Assembly (NCBI GenBank): GCA_029449235.1
Contig: JANATG010000002.1
Coordinates: forward strand, 4,030,001-4,094,000
Source: Linnemannia schmuckeri
Lineage: Eukaryota; Mortierellomycota; Mortierellomycetes; Mortierellales; Mortierellaceae
Direction of reading: 5' to 3'
DNA: 64,000 nt
Every line of letters begins with the position of its first letter. The first letter of the stretch is position 1. This document shows, piece after piece, positions 1-12,515 of the stretch. The position numbers and the translations under genes are program-made. The notes below the pieces were generated by a model. The model was not told the DNA's origin, did no database searches, and saw only the letters and a list, made by a program, of their open reading frames with translations.

Positions 1-570
1 TATCTTTTATTAGCGTTTCCCTCGTTTTTTTTTTCGCTTTCTGCGGACGCCGGGAGCAGAGAGATAGATAAGGCCTGATTTGCACGGATGCATTAGCAAT
101 CTTTACAACTCTTGAAGATCAATTAAGGAATGAGGAACCAAGCAGGTTTAAAGCCAGCTCTCCGCATCCATCTTCTTTTTCTTGTTTTTCTTCTTTTCGT
201 CTTTTGTGGATCATCTTCTCTACACCAAGTCTTTAGTTTCCTTCTTTATCTCTTGTTTACTTTCGCACATTACTCATTCACTTGTCACCTTTTATTACCA
301 AAAGATTATTTTCACTCTCAGTTCACTCTCATCAACCATCTCCTCCTCTTCATTTTTTTTCACGTTTTATCTCTCGTCTTTTCCTATGGGTCGACATCAA
401 TCATGCCCCGGCCCATCCCATCGTGACCATGGTCTCTTCCGTATTCGCTCGGACAACTCCGCGTTAGCATCCCCAACTTGGTCAGACCACCCAAAAGAGC
501 CAATTATCAAAGGCCGTTCCGACGGCGACGCATCTCTGTACTTATCGAAACTGGGCATTGCTGGAACGGA
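1..570. other. Left-edge region with a pyrimidine-rich leader-like tract
   Basis: Positions about 165-385 are strongly pyrimidine-rich on the plus strand, like the leaders seen just before start codons elsewhere in this window. An ATG at 386 opens an 88-codon frame ending at 652, but its product resembles nothing I know, and it overlaps the 3' end of the minus-strand relic. No gene can be supported here. The tract may be the promoter and leader of a gene that has been lost or interrupted. Confidence 0.3.
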
Positions 571-2140
571 CTATCTGATGTTTAGTTCCACCGACAAATT
601 AGCATACAAACCCAAGCGCTCCAAGTCCACTAATGTCCCAAACTGGCGGTAAAACCGCTCCAGCAGTGCGAACTTGGCCGTCTCTCCTGTGGAAAGAATA
701 ACTGGTGTGGATCGCAGGTAGTAGGGTGGCTGCTTGTACTTAATCCAAGGAATAACGGTGTCTGATATCTTGATTTAAATATGGCACAGCTTGATACACG
801 CTCATGGGGCTGTCTCAACTAAGTTCCCCAGGTGTATAGCGGGGACGCCACCATTGGCGCATGTAAGAAGCTTCAAGGCCACCAGAACAGGGAATTACCC
901 AAGAACAACACCAATATCCAGATCTCCACAGTCGAGTCGTGAAAAGTCGAACACTTTCAGCATACTGTAATGTCTCCGAATAAAACTCTCGACCACTTTA
1001 ATGTCACCTCCCTCAGCCAAGACTCCCGATCGTTGCAATTCCTGTAGTTACTTCTCTGGCATGAATGGCACGATAGAATACAGGAACTTAAGAGACTGCC
1101 CCCATGCAGTAGTATGTTTGAGTTTCTCGAGCCTTGAAATGCAATTGGGGATGGCAACTGCCAGCTCAAGTCGATCGGTGTAAGAGGCCAGTCTGAACGC
1201 CGTCAGAGACTCAACGCTCAAACAGCAACTCATAACCTCGACGAAGAACTGCACGTTAATGATCTTGTCCATGTCCGGTAATCGCAACTTGATTAAATTG
1301 ATCAGAGGGCCGTAGTTTCATGACCTAACTGATGCCATCGCCGTCTCCAACAACCCTCCACCAGCAGCGACAGTATCGGTATCATCACGATGAAAGTCGG
1401 GTTTGGGGAAATTGCGATAGACGCAATTCAGTTTCTCCACCTTAAAGCACTTGATCGACACCAGACAGACCAGAAGAATAACAGCTCATTCAGGGACCAC
1501 GTCGTGACGTCCATGTCATTGTTGATCAATATTATCAGCTCCAAGACTTTGAGAAAGTACAGTCCGGAGATTAGTTTGATCAAGTCTAGGAGGAGTTGCT
1601 GTGTGCTTTGATTAAGAACCTCGGATACTGACAGCTGGACCAAATTCGGTAAGCAGTGGAAAACCCAGCTAAGATGAGCAAGGCGAGCGCAAGGATCCAA
1701 GTATTCAGCGCAGGTTAAGTTAGCCATTCGCAGAACGAGAATCGTATTGGGTGTTGAGGTGTGTAAGATGCACCATCGGGACCAAAGATTCTACAAGAAT
1801 GTCGGACAGGACGGGTGGAAGTGGTCCAGGGATCCGAGACATCGACGTCAAAGTCAAGGCCGACAAGCCCCGATAGACTGCGAAGCAGTTGAGAAGGTAA
1901 GCATACTCGAGCGATGGCGCGGTACGAACAACAAATAAGGTGAACGTTCCTAGCAAGTGGAACAACCTGCAGCACCCCGGAGCACAGGTGAGATCGAGTG
2001 AGCGGTAGAGAATAGGTGTGCAAAGGACGATCAGTCGCGGACTTGTCTGGCTCAGATTGAAATCCCGGCAGACTCCAAGTTCTCCAGGGCCATGAAGAAG
2101 AGTTCGGAGATGTGGAGGACCCGAAGAGCTGACGCCATGG
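571..2140 (-). pseudogene. Decayed F-box-like / leucine-rich-repeat protein gene
   Basis: Read on the minus strand, this stretch gives successive leucine-rich blocks in different frames. The start near 2140 reads MASALRVLHISELFF, then a stop falls in frame. The sense resumes in another frame with SPRLIVLCTPILYRSLDL near 2020-1970. Further blocks follow at 1727-1428 (for example LPNLVQLSVSEVL), 1287-1048 (YTDRLELAVAIPNCISRLEK) and about 695-571 (LLERFYRQFGTLVDLERLGL). The order is N-terminal F-box-like helix, LRR-like repeats, then a C-terminal segment, as in the large F-box/LRR families of Mortierella-type fungi. At least three frame changes and several stops separate the blocks, and no set of good splice sites joins them. 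I call it a pseudogene; the family assignment is inference. An alternative is a heavily spliced live gene. Confidence 0.45.
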
Positions 2141-5100
2141 TGGGTCGAGGCAGACAAGAAAGGTACTGCAGCTTGAGGTGCACAAATAGCGCGCTTTTAA
2201 TCGGTCGAGTGATGAAATTGGTGGGAATTGAGAAGGCAGTTCGAAAATATGCTGAACAGCTTATACGAAAAAGTCAAAAACACAAACTCACGCGAGAGGG
2301 TAGCAAAATTGTTCTCATTTTCTTCTCGTTTGGCTACTGCAATTTTCGAGACGACTACCTTATGGGCTTGTACGATTGTATCTACCAATCCTACGAGAAA
2401 ATATCACTATGGCATATCTGTACATCCTCCCCTATCCCCCCTTTCCAAAGATCACAAAAACCACATCGCACTTACTGCTGGATGAATATGCAGGGATACA
2501 TGCAACAAGAAGATACAATTAACGAAATGCAACAACGAAAAGGCAGCTGAAAGAAGAAAAAAGAGGGGGGGGGGGGAGCCGGGATCAAGAGTATCGACAT
2601 GCAACACGCATAGAAGAAACACCAAAGTCATGCAAAAAAAGACCAAAAAAAAGGAAAACAGTAAGCATGAGAAAGGTTACGAAGTATGTACGGGCGGGGT
2701 AATGTTGTTTTATGTTTTTTCTTTAGTTCTCTTCTAATCCCCTTTCCATAACGCAAAGAGATTTCTCAAAACAGGGGCGAGGGCGGAAAAAAGAGGTGGG
2801 GTGAGGGATGACAGAGAAACAAGAGCGTGAGGGTGGGGACGTTTCGATCGAACGCGTCAACTCACACCAACAGACATGTGCGACTAAGTGTATATGGAAA
2901 TAAGGGTGTAGCAACACTGAATCCAATCTTCTAGGAAGAGACAAAGTTGGGTCAGCCTGTGATTGGTTGTGGTAGGTAGAATAGTAAAGCCGGGCCATCT
3001 AGGGGCAGGGCATAAGTGAATCGAAAATTATTAGTTTTGACAGGAGATCGGGAACTGACAGTTTACTGCTCAGGGGCAGACGCGTGGGTCTGAGTAATTG
3101 TGTCGATAAAGGACTAGGCCACGTAGTCAAAAGAAGAAAACATGGTTTTCATAATGTTTTGTTCCCTATGCTCGTCTACTAACTCCGTTGCACAAAAAAT
3201 AGCGATGAAGATACAAAAAAGTATGGGAGTCATTTAGGAACGAAGACATAAAAAAAAGAATGGTCGAGTTCTGAACTTTTTGTTTCTTCATGGATCGGTT
3301 TGTGTCTGTGTGTCTGCGCAGACAGGGACAAAAGTTGAGCTCAAAAAGGCAATTTGCGTATAAGGTAAAAAAAATAAGCGAGGGTGGAGAGCGAAAAGTG
3401 ATGGGGGGATTGATTAAGGGTGAACGTGTGTGTGTGTGCATATGTGTGTCTTTCTTTGCTTGTAACATGAAAAAAGCGACAAGAGAGGACGATCATGGAT
3501 CATAGTAAAGAAAAAGAAGAAAAGTCGACGTCCGTTAATAAGCGCAGCCCAAGGGAAGCGCTCCAACAGCAACTAAAAGAAGAAATATTCACATCTATGG
3601 CTTGCATCGCATGCAAGGGAAAGAAGGTTTGGAACGGATAGAATTTTATGTGTTTTGCTTTCTTTTTCAGATGCACATAAGGTGGCTTCTCTCAGCCTCA
3701 CCTCTCCCCTTCGTTTAACTTGATGTCATGTTGGTACACGCATACACCCTTGGCATTGCCAAGTCCTTTTTTCTTTATTTCTGGTCAAGTAGCTAATAGT
3801 AAAAAATGCACACAGAATAGTTACTGTGGTTCTGGGCATCCAGGTGGTGCTGACACGAAAGTCAACCGTTCATCAAAAACTTTTGACTTGGCGCTTTTTG
3901 TTCCCGCAATTGGCCGTGCTGTTTTGAACGGCGTTTCTGCTCTGCCTGAGCACCAAACGTTAGAGAGATGCTTGGACTTATGTGTGTTCATGCAACCAAG
4001 CCAGTGTGTCTATATCCATGCCTTTTGTGTGAGTAAACGAATAAAAAAAAAGGCGGCCACTTTGAGCATGGTTGATGGATGACAATGGTGAAACTGACTG
4101 ATCGATTGAGCCTGACAAATTCCTTTGTATGACAAACCGGGGTGTCCAAACAACAAAGCGGTCAGTTCAAAGCAAGCTTAAATTTGCGCTTTTATTTGCA
4201 CCTTGCACCATTGGATTTGTAAAGGGAACTGAGCTGTTCCTTCTCCTACAAACTAACGTCGTCCTTACCTTCCTTTCATCTTTCATTCTTTAGTGTGATA
4301 GTAGTGTACTGCGATGTTCGTTTGTGGTTATCAAGGTGGTGAAGGAGGGAGTTTCATTTCTAAACGTCAAAAAGCAATGTACGCGTCACCAACTGTTTGT
4401 TTGAGATTCCGTCATTCACAGGGGGGAATTTCCAATTCCCTCTGGCTTCCTTCCGAAAGGAACGGGGGCTTGTCTGTGTGTATGTTATTTGTTATTCCCT
4501 TTTCTCAATTGACCCAAACTGCGAAGTCGACAAATCAAGGAAGAAGCATATGGGGGATTTAGGGATATAACGATTGACCTGACTGAATGATCAAAGACGG
4601 CCATATATTTTTTCTCTTTAACTTTGTTCGACTAGAGGGCGAGCGGGAAAGTCGTATCTCTCCGATCGATAAAAAAAACTGCGTTGAAGGAAATTGCGTA
4701 CCTTCATCTTATCCTCTTCCCCTTCTTGGCTTCTATCTTTACTTCTTTTACCCAAAAAGGATTCAAAAAGAAAGAAAAGAAAAGAATCCCTTTGACTAAG
4801 CATTTGCAAGCACTTCGCTTGCCTTTCATTCATTCAATTGCAAAAAATTGAACCGGGAGGCGAGCATAGGCGTGAAGTTGTTGACAAGTGTGGTGGTATT
4901 GAGGAAGGGATGAAGACTTTGTTGCATTTTTTTTTGATCAAAAAAGAAGGGCAATTGCATTGAGAACAAGTCTGTTACCTGCAGCATTCTTCCTTTTGTC
5001 ATCCTGTGCCAAGTTCAGCCAAGACGAAAGATCATCGAGAGAAGAGAGGGATGAGGGGAAAGGACGAATCGTGCTCGATGTGGATGCAAGGATAGGGGAG

Positions 5101-5599
5101 GATGGTATCCCCTAGAGTTTCTTCTGTTTCTTGGAGCGAGGTACTGCACAGATGCATTAACATATGTGTCTGTGTTCCACAGTACAAGGGGGAAGGGGGG
5201 TAAAAAGAGCAATTGAACACTTTTTTTTTGGTGCGACTCATAACGGAGATTAGAGCTATGAAAGGATGGACAACTGAGCTCAGCTAAAAGAGACGCACTG
5301 GCAAGGACAGATGGACACAAAGACAACAAAAAGAGGAACGACACAATTGTTTATTTGAGTTTAGAATTGATTTGTCAAAGACAGTCAGTCAGTTCCCTTC
5401 TGTGCGTATTGAATGCGTATGAGCGGGACTGCAAAAAAATAAAAAAAAACTACGCAGGCTATTCGAAAGAGGAAAACCCGCCGATCACCCTCTTCCTCGT
5501 CAACCTTCTTTCTTCCTTTGTCCTGCGGAACTTCTCTTCAATTCATTCAGTCGTCGTCATCATTTGTTTAACAGTGGTCGCTTTGGTGTTTGTTTGTTA

Positions 5600-5639
<40 letters not shown>

Positions 5640-6005
5640 TGGCTGCGGTTGCTATCCTTTTTCTTTTCCCTGGGTATACTGAACTGCATAGAACAAAGGA
5701 CTGCAAAACGCAACAACAAGGGAGGCGCCCAAAAATCATATATAAACTTGACTCCCAGTCCTTCTCTTTTTTTTTTTTTTTTTTTTTTTTTAATTCTTCA
5801 TACAACCTACTACATCATCTTTCTAGTGCTCTCTTTCCTTTCGTGCCCTTTTTCTTTTTCATTCCCTCGGTGACCAACACTACTCTTAGCCCCTTCTTTC
5901 ATTAACTTTTTCTTTAATCAATCGTTCATCCTCGAGGTCGCTTCCTCTTTGTCACTCTCCTCTTCACACCAAACTCACACTCTCAACCCTAAAATTCACA
6001 CAGCA
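2141..6005. other. Intergenic region, 3.9 kb, before transporter 1
   Basis: No supportable gene. It holds a run of 12 or so G at about 2567, several short A or T runs, a T30 run at 5604-5633 and a T25 run at 5767-5791. The last 180 bases before the ATG at 6006 are pyrimidine-rich. The longest open frames (for example 3720-4082) show no recognisable domain and low-complexity or codon-unlike content. Confidence 0.6.
5739..5746 (+). promoter_or_regulatory. TATA box of MFS transporter 1
   Basis: TATATAAA lies 260 bases before the ATG at 6006 and just before a T-run and CT-rich leader. Transporters 2 and 3 have equivalent TATA elements 170-240 bases before their starts, which supports this one as functional. 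Confidence 0.5.
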
Positions 6006-6544
6006 ATGGAAGCTACAACGGTAGCAACGTCCACGAAGCCTCAGCTCCCCTGGTACCGCCGGCTAAATCAGATGAAGGGACTTCTCCTTGCCCTCGTTTC
6101 CATGGCTCAGGTACTTGATCCCCTTTCCTACCCTCATCACAATCTCTCCCTACACACACGTTTAACACCGCACATTATCCTTGGAACCAACGATATTTTG
6201 TTTAATTCAAGCAATCGTATTTTTCTGACATCCTCGATCCGTTTCATCCCATGTTTGTGTAGATGCTGGACATTATTAACGTCGCCAGTGTGACAATTAC
6301 TCTTCCTGACATCTTGAGAGAGGTCGGCTATTCGATTGACCAACTGCAGTGGTAAGCAAAAACACCTGTTTTTAAAGTGATGACACTCTCTTCTTGCCTA
6401 ATCTTCAACCATGTGGGAAAAGACTGCCCTTCTTCTCTGATCGCAGAAGAGAACTAAGAAGAAAACATGGGCGGAGCTTCTAATAACTCATTAAACACAC
6501 CCACAACACAACCCTAACGCCTTTATGCATCATCTATTTTTTTG

Positions 6545-6576
<32 letters not shown>

Positions 6577-8242
6577 TGTTTCCAGGGTCACCTCAGCCTA
6601 TGCCTTGGCCTATGGCGCCTTCCTTTTGATTGGTGGTCGCTTTGGCGATTTGTTTGGCCATCGTCGCATCTACATCCTTGGAGTGACTTGGTTTTCGATC
6701 TGGGCTGTTGTCAATGGCTTTGCCAAGAACCCCATCGTCATGTCCGTCGGTCGTGCTCTCCAGGGTATGGGTGCTGGTTTCACGGTGCCTAGTGCTTTGG
6801 CCATCTTGACTACTACATACCCTGTTGGTCCTGAGCGTACTTTTGCGCTGGCCATCTTTGGAGGTACCGGCGCCATTGGCTCTGTTATTGGTGTCTTGCT
6901 CGGCGGTATCCTTGGATCCACCATTGGTAAGAAACAGTGCTTTTGATGATTGGCATCTGATCGCGCTTTGTTTAGAGTTAAAGAAAGTTTGTATCCTAAT
7001 CTTTCGTGACAACTTTGCAACTTTATTTCCTTTTGCACAGGCTGGAGATGGATCTTCTACTTTACTGCCATGCTCGGTTTTGTTATGGCCCTCCTTGGTT
7101 TCGTGGTCATCCCCGCCGAAAAGGGTGAATCCAAGATTGAGGACCGTCGCATTGACATCTTTGGAGTCGGTGCCTTCTGTGCCGGTATTGTCTGTGTCAT
7201 CTTCTACCTCAGCGAGTCTCCCGCCAGCGGTTGGGCGTCTGCAAAAACTTTGGCTCCCCTGATTGTCGGCTTAGTCCTCCTTGTTGCCTTCGTGGTGATC
7301 GAATACAAGATCGACTACCCCATCATGCCTCTCCACATCTGGAAGTCGCAGCGTCTTGTCGCTTCGTGCTTGATTATTATTTGCGTCTCGGCCGCCATCA
7401 ACGCCATGATCTATTTCTCGTCGCTCCTCTTCCAGAACGTTCTTGGGTACACTCCCCTTAAGACATCGTTGGCATACATTGTTCATGGTGTGGGTGCGAT
7501 TGTCACGATTGTGATTATCACTAAGATTGTGACCAAGGTCCGCACCAAGATTATTACCATTGTTGGATGGTTCTTCTTTATCGCCTCGGGTATCTTGCTT
7601 GCTCAGGTCAAGGCTGATTCTTCGTACTGGTCGATCCCTTTCCCCTCATTGATCTTGAACTTTATGGGCATGGCTCCCGTCTGGTTGTGTTGTCAGATCA
7701 ACTGTGTTGCTGATGCTGATGATGAAGATCAAGGTGTCGTCGGTGCCGGTAAGTTTTCAAGATGGCTTAGAGTGATAGCATAATTCTTTCCTGTCTGATT
7801 TTTGGATCTGACCCTTTTCTTCTGTTTCCTTTTTGCATATTTAGTGTACAACGTGGCCCTACAAATCGGCGCACCTATCGGAATCGCAATCGCAAACATC
7901 GTTGCGAACGGCAAGAACGGTGAACTCGCCATGGGCGCCGAGCTCCTTCCCGGATACCGCGCCGCTTTCTACACCTACGCCATCATGGCCGGTATCGGAC
8001 TTGTGGTCACCATTATCTTTGCGGCTAACAGCGATCCCGCCAAGATGCACGAGACTACTGCTGAAGGTGTTGCTGCCACGGCTGCTGGTGCTGGAGATGA
8101 AGAGATGGGTCATGCGGAGAGTATCGATCAGATCACGACTGAGATGAAGGGGTCGTCGGGTATTGCTTCCGCAGGAGCAACTATCTTCCCGGGGTCGTCT
8201 TCGACGTCTGTGATGGGCGAGAAGGAGGAGTTGAAAGCTTAG
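6006..8242 (+). CDS. MFS transporter, DHA2-like (14 TM), tandem copy 1
   Basis: Predicted proton-coupled drug or metabolite exporter of the major facilitator superfamily in the plasma or vacuolar membrane; the substrate is unknown. Exons are 6006-6110, 6263-6351, 6586-6926, 7041-7748 and 7845-8242, giving 546 residues. Fourteen hydrophobic segments can be counted, as in the DHA2 family. Motif A is visible as GGRFGDLFGHRR after TM2, and motif B as SVGRALQGMGAG in TM4. The motif C region reads GSVIGVLLGG, so the usual proline is absent. The N-terminus has the basic stretch WYRRLNQ before TM1, and the C-terminal tail is about 70 residues, Ala/Glu/Ser-rich and cytosolic. The intron before exon 3 ends in a T27 run (6551-6577) next to the acceptor. 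The start is the first ATG after the TATA box and CT-rich leader, and it aligns with copy 3. Confidence 0.9.
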
Positions 8243-9171
8243 ATATAGCACTGAATGTTTTTCCTCGTTTCATTTTTTTGCGCATTTCCCAGTATCATCT
8301 TAATACCCATTGCCACTTTTACATGTAGGTCTATTTTCTCATTTTTTGTACCATAAAGACGCATCGATTCGTAACACATTTTTTGGGTTCTCTTTGTGTA
8401 TTTATTTTGCAGGACTATACTTTGTACTGTCTATTCTTTACTTTGCGCCATGACCTTATATGCATGGCCACGAAAGAAGCAGTGGCCTAAATTGAGTTTC
8501 TGTGTCGGTGCGTCGGTTGAAATTGATAGCTCGCTTAAATCTGGTAATAGTTTTTCAAGACGATTGAATGGCTGCATGGAACTCGCTCGTCGTTCTTTTT
8601 CGCTTTTTTCCCCTGCGATGTTGGTCCGAGCTGTCAGGGAACCCTTACAGTTTAACACAGCGAATGCATGCGGGTGGAAGATAGAAAAAAACTGTCATGT
8701 TCTTTGGTTTGAGTTTTCATGATTGCCCCTACCCGCAGTTTTTAGGTTCATGCATTTTTTTTGTTGTTGTTTGGGTTCCAAGCTCATTTCGAGTCCCCTT
8801 TTCATGCAACCACCAGTCGTAGTGGTCCAGGTAGATGTTGTTTTGTTTACACTTTTCTTGTTTGTTTGTGTGCTTTGTCCTTCATCGACAAGGACACTAC
8901 TGCCAGGGTAGGAAGAATAGCAAGAAGGAAAAAAATATATATAACAACAGCGATGAGGCGGTGAGCGAGCTATCACCCAACTCTTTGGTTCTCAGTCCAT
9001 CTATCATTCGCATATAATCCGACACACACTGCTTGGTTCTTTTTGCACTCCTCTCCTTCCTGTTCCCCGGTTGCCCATCTCTTTTCCTTCCCTCTCTTAC
9101 ACCCCTTTCGCTTTTTCTATTCACACCTACATCCTTTCTCTCCCTCTCACCTTCTTCCGCTTACACAGAGA
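8243..9171. other. Intergenic region between transporters 1 and 2
   Basis: 3' flank of copy 1 and promoter of copy 2. The stretch 9040-9170 is pyrimidine-rich, as expected for a leader. No other gene is visible. Confidence 0.7.
8936..8944 (+). promoter_or_regulatory. TATA box of MFS transporter 2
   Basis: TATATATAA sits 236 bases before the ancestral ATG at 9172. Its presence suggests that the copy is still transcribed despite its early stop codon. Confidence 0.45.
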
Positions 9172-9246
9172 ATGGAGCAAACAATAATACCAACAACACC
9201 ACCACCTTTATAGTCTCAGCTCCCATGGTACCGGCGGTTAAACCAG

Positions 9247-11439
9247 ATGAAGGGTCTCCGCCTCGCCCTCGTCTCCATGGCTCAGGTACAAATGTCGCTT
9301 CTTTCCCCCCATTTCCCTCCTTGTATTCCTCCTTCACAGACCATAGCACCGCCTCATTTTTTCTTACCGGGGACTTAACTTATTAAAACACCAATTTTCT
9401 CTCCTTTTTGCTCACACTCGTTGAATACAATTTTCTCTTTAAACGCATATAGATGCTTGATATCATCAATGTTGCAAGTGTGACAATTGCCCTCCCCAAC
9501 ATCAAGGTTGAGGTCGGATACTCCACCAACCAGTTGCAGTGGTAAGTCTCCCTCCCCCCTGCTTGTTTCTTCCTCAATCCATTTCGTGTGGTATCTAACC
9601 GCAAAAAGAGCAACCATAACAGGATTCAATTGAAAATAGGGGCTCCGGAAAATTAAATCAACTGCCTTTTTCTTCACTCACCCCCTATCACCTACACCAC
9701 ATCTCCTTAATTCACATTAACAAAAAAAAACTAGGGTAACATCAGCATACGCGCTAGCATACGGAGCATTCCTTCTCATCGGAGGGCGATTCGGTGACCT
9801 TTTCGGCCATCGACGAATCTACATTTTTGGCGTCACCTGGTTCTCCATCTGGGCAGTCGTCAACGGATTCGCGAAGGATCCTATCGTCATGTCAGTCGGT
9901 CGTGCCCTTCAGGGTATGGGCGCGGGTTTCACGGTCCCCAGCGCGTTGGCGATCTTGACGACTACTTATCCGGTGGGCCCTGAAAGGACGTTTGCACTTG
10001 CTGTTTTTGGAGGTACTGGCGCTGCTGGATCGGTGATTGGTGTTTTATTGGGTGGGATTCTGGGGTCTACTATCGGTAAGTGACATACGTGATTTGCAAA
10101 AGTGGACATTTTTTTTTGTATAGAACGAAGAGTTTCGTGATACTGACTCCACCTAAAACTATATTTTCATGTGCAATAGGATGGAGGTGGATCTTTTATT
10201 TCACGGCAATGCTCGGATTCATCATGTCCTTCCTAGGCTTCGTCGTTATTCCAGCCTCCAAAGGCGAATCCAACATCAAAGACCGCCGCATCGACTTTCT
10301 TGGAGTCTCTACCTTCACCATCGGAATCGTTTGTGTCATCTTTTACCTCTCCGAATCTCCTGCCAGTGGATGGGCGTCCGCAAAAACACTCACCCCCTTT
10401 CTCATCGGTCTGGTCCTCCTTTTCGCGTTCGTATTCATCGAATACAAAATCGATTACCCGATCATGCCGCTCTACATCTGGAAATCCCGCCGTCTCGTCG
10501 CTTCCAGTCTCGCCATCATCTGTGTCTCGGCCGCGACCAACGCCATGGTTTACTTTTCCTCGCTCCTCTTCCAGAACGTCCTCGGCTACACCCCTTTAAA
10601 TGCTTCTTTAACATACATCGTCCACGGAGTTGGAGCGGTGGTGGCGAATATTGTGGTCAACAAATTGTTGACGAAAGTCCGGACAAAGCTGGTTATGTTG
10701 GTCGGATGGGTATTGTTCGTGGGATCCGGGGTGGTATTTGCACAAGCGAACGAGAAGTCGACATATTGGGAGGTTCCGTTCCCGGCGTTGATTTTGAATT
10801 TCATGGGGATGGCGCCTGTTTGGTTGTGTTGTCAGATTAATAGTGTTGCGGATGCTGATGATGAAGACCAAGGCGTCGTCGGTGCCGGTAAGTTTGTATT
10901 TTTGTCGATATTTTGTTCAGCAGCGCACTCATACACGATACATTCTTCACATTTGTGAAGACTTACCTCGATCTTCATTTAATATTTCACTCATGTTTTT
11001 GTATTTAGTATATAATGTGGCGCAACAGATCGGAACACCAATCGGTATTGCAATAGCAAACATTGTTGCAAACAACATCAACTCATCAGCAGCCAAGGGC
11101 GCAGAACTCTTACCCGGATACCGCGCCGCGTTTTATTCGTATGCCGTCATGGCTGGTGTTGGACTTGTGGTGACGATTCTCTTTGCGGCGAATAGTGATC
11201 CCGTCCGGATGCATCAACTACCTGCTGTTGAGGATGGTGAAGTTGGTACTGGTACTGATGCGGGAGATGCAGAGACTGGACGTGAAGAGAAGGAGGGTGG
11301 TGAGGAGAAGGGCGCAAGTGAGGCTTTGAGGGGCTCTTTGACATCCTTGGAGAATATTGGTGTTCAACCTGGCGAGAAGACAAAGTGGGAGGAGAGTGGT
11401 GGTGTTCAGCATGGTGAGAAGACCGAGTTGAAGGAATGA
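9247..11439 (+). CDS. MFS transporter, DHA2-like, tandem copy 2 with N-terminal nonsense codon
   Basis: Paralogue of copies 1 and 3, predicted exporter of unknown substrate. Exons are (9172) 9247-9285, 9453-9541, 9735-10075, 10180-10887 and 11009-11439. The ancestral ATG, by alignment with the sisters, is at 9172, but codon 14 is TAG (9211-9213). After it the frame continues with SQLPWYRRLNQ exactly as in the paralogues. I therefore start the CDS at the next in-frame ATG, 9247 (535 residues). This keeps TM1 but loses the basic stretch before it. An out-of-frame ATG at about 9224 precedes 9247 and could hinder re-initiation. All 14 TM segments and the GGRFGDLFGHRR motif remain intact, so the body is not decaying. 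The C-terminal tail is long and acidic and ends with two near-copies of GVQ-x-GEKT. It may be functional with a shorter N-terminus, or a very recent null allele. Confidence 0.75.
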
Positions 11440-11721
11440 AGGAAATACTCATAGATTTTACTTTTTGAATGTTCGTTTATCTTAATACATCTAATCTAGT
11501 TATCATTTCTTGTTGCATTATCCCGTTTCCTAGAGGAGCGGAGACATGAGAGCGGTTGTTTCGCAATCCAGTGAATGGTCTATGCAGAGAAGGGTTTAGG
11601 TTAAAACCTGAAGAGCACACCTATAGTCTCTATTTGCAACTATACAGAAAAAGAGAAGCGTGAGACAAACATCCTTATTAGGGGGTGAAACTGTGCACTC
11701 TCTCAACGACTTGCCCTGCAT

Positions 11722-12234
11722 TTAAGGCATGCAAAACTTGATAATGCGTTGGACAAGTCCTCTTCTTTTGGACGTTAAGATCAGAAAAGTGGTCGGTAAT
11801 TGTAATAGATGCAAGAACATTCCGCCTCTATTCTCCGCCATTGGCCCGTTGGACGTCTTTGTTTGATTGACTTCAAAAACAAGGCAAGAATTGGATCCAC
11901 TGCTCCATTCATGTTGACGAAATACAACAAACACGCCCCTTTCTTTCCATAATTGCTCAACTCCAATGAACTCCAACAGGGATGTAGGGACGAGTCGGGA
12001 GAGTGATACCAAACATCGAACAAACTCGGGATGTTTCTTGTTTGCCTGTCCCTGTGCCATGTTAAAAACAACTTTTTTTTCATTTGAAGATCGATCAAGT
12101 CCATTGGACTCCAATCGAAAGAAATGAAGGTCAAATAACTTCAAGGGTCTGAAAGACGAAGAAGAAAAAGAAGCATATGTCGGTATGTACTGTTCGCGGC
12201 GTGGAAAGATATGTAGGAACCAATTAGGTTTCAA
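11722..12234 (-). other. Orphan open frame, about 170 codons, unknown
   Basis: An uninterrupted minus-strand frame without ATG at its upstream end; the first internal ATG is near 12060. The product has mixed composition with short hydrophobic stretches such as FVRCLVSLSRLVPTSLLEF and is not low-complexity, unlike most open frames in the intergenic DNA here. I recognise no domain. It could be the remains of a gene that once lay between the transporter copies, or chance. Confidence 0.2.
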
Positions 12235-12508
12235 GGAACTACCTTATCCGTAGCCGCAGCACCCCCTAGACAGCCCTATTAGTTGTTTTCAAGGCACAAA
12301 CGACCATTTCCGAATTCGAGTGCGATGGGAGATATGAAATTAGAGTACAGATCGGTACGACGTGCGCAGTGTTTTGACGTTTGTTTTTGGACAAAAAAAA
12401 TCCGGTTATTGTCTCCCAAATATATTTACGTGTTGGACAACTCGTTCAGGGCAAAGTCGGCAACCAGTCCGGATAAGATGATGATGATGAAAGAAAAAAA
12501 AAAACAAA

Positions 12509-12515
12509 TATAAAA
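12509..12515 (+). promoter_or_regulatory. TATA box of MFS transporter 3
   Basis: TATAAAA, 168 bases before the ATG at 12683, followed by an A-rich and then CT-rich leader. Position and context match those of copies 1 and 2. Confidence 0.5.

Noticed and set aside
5355..5905. Hydrophobic open frames of 113-172 codons before transporter 1
   Set aside because: They read through two T runs as poly-Phe and lie in the promoter next to the TATA box.
8953..9213. A short first exon at 8953 (GTGAGC donor) splicing past the TAG of transporter 2
   Set aside because: The eight-base exon would leave phase 2, but the acceptors at 9213 and 9219 both need phase 0, and the exon lies only about 10 bases after the TATA box, ahead of a likely TSS.
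11722..12234. Minus-strand frame between transporters 2 and 3 as a real gene
   Set aside because: No ATG at its head, no splice partners, no recognisable domain. Kept only as a low-confidence orphan frame.
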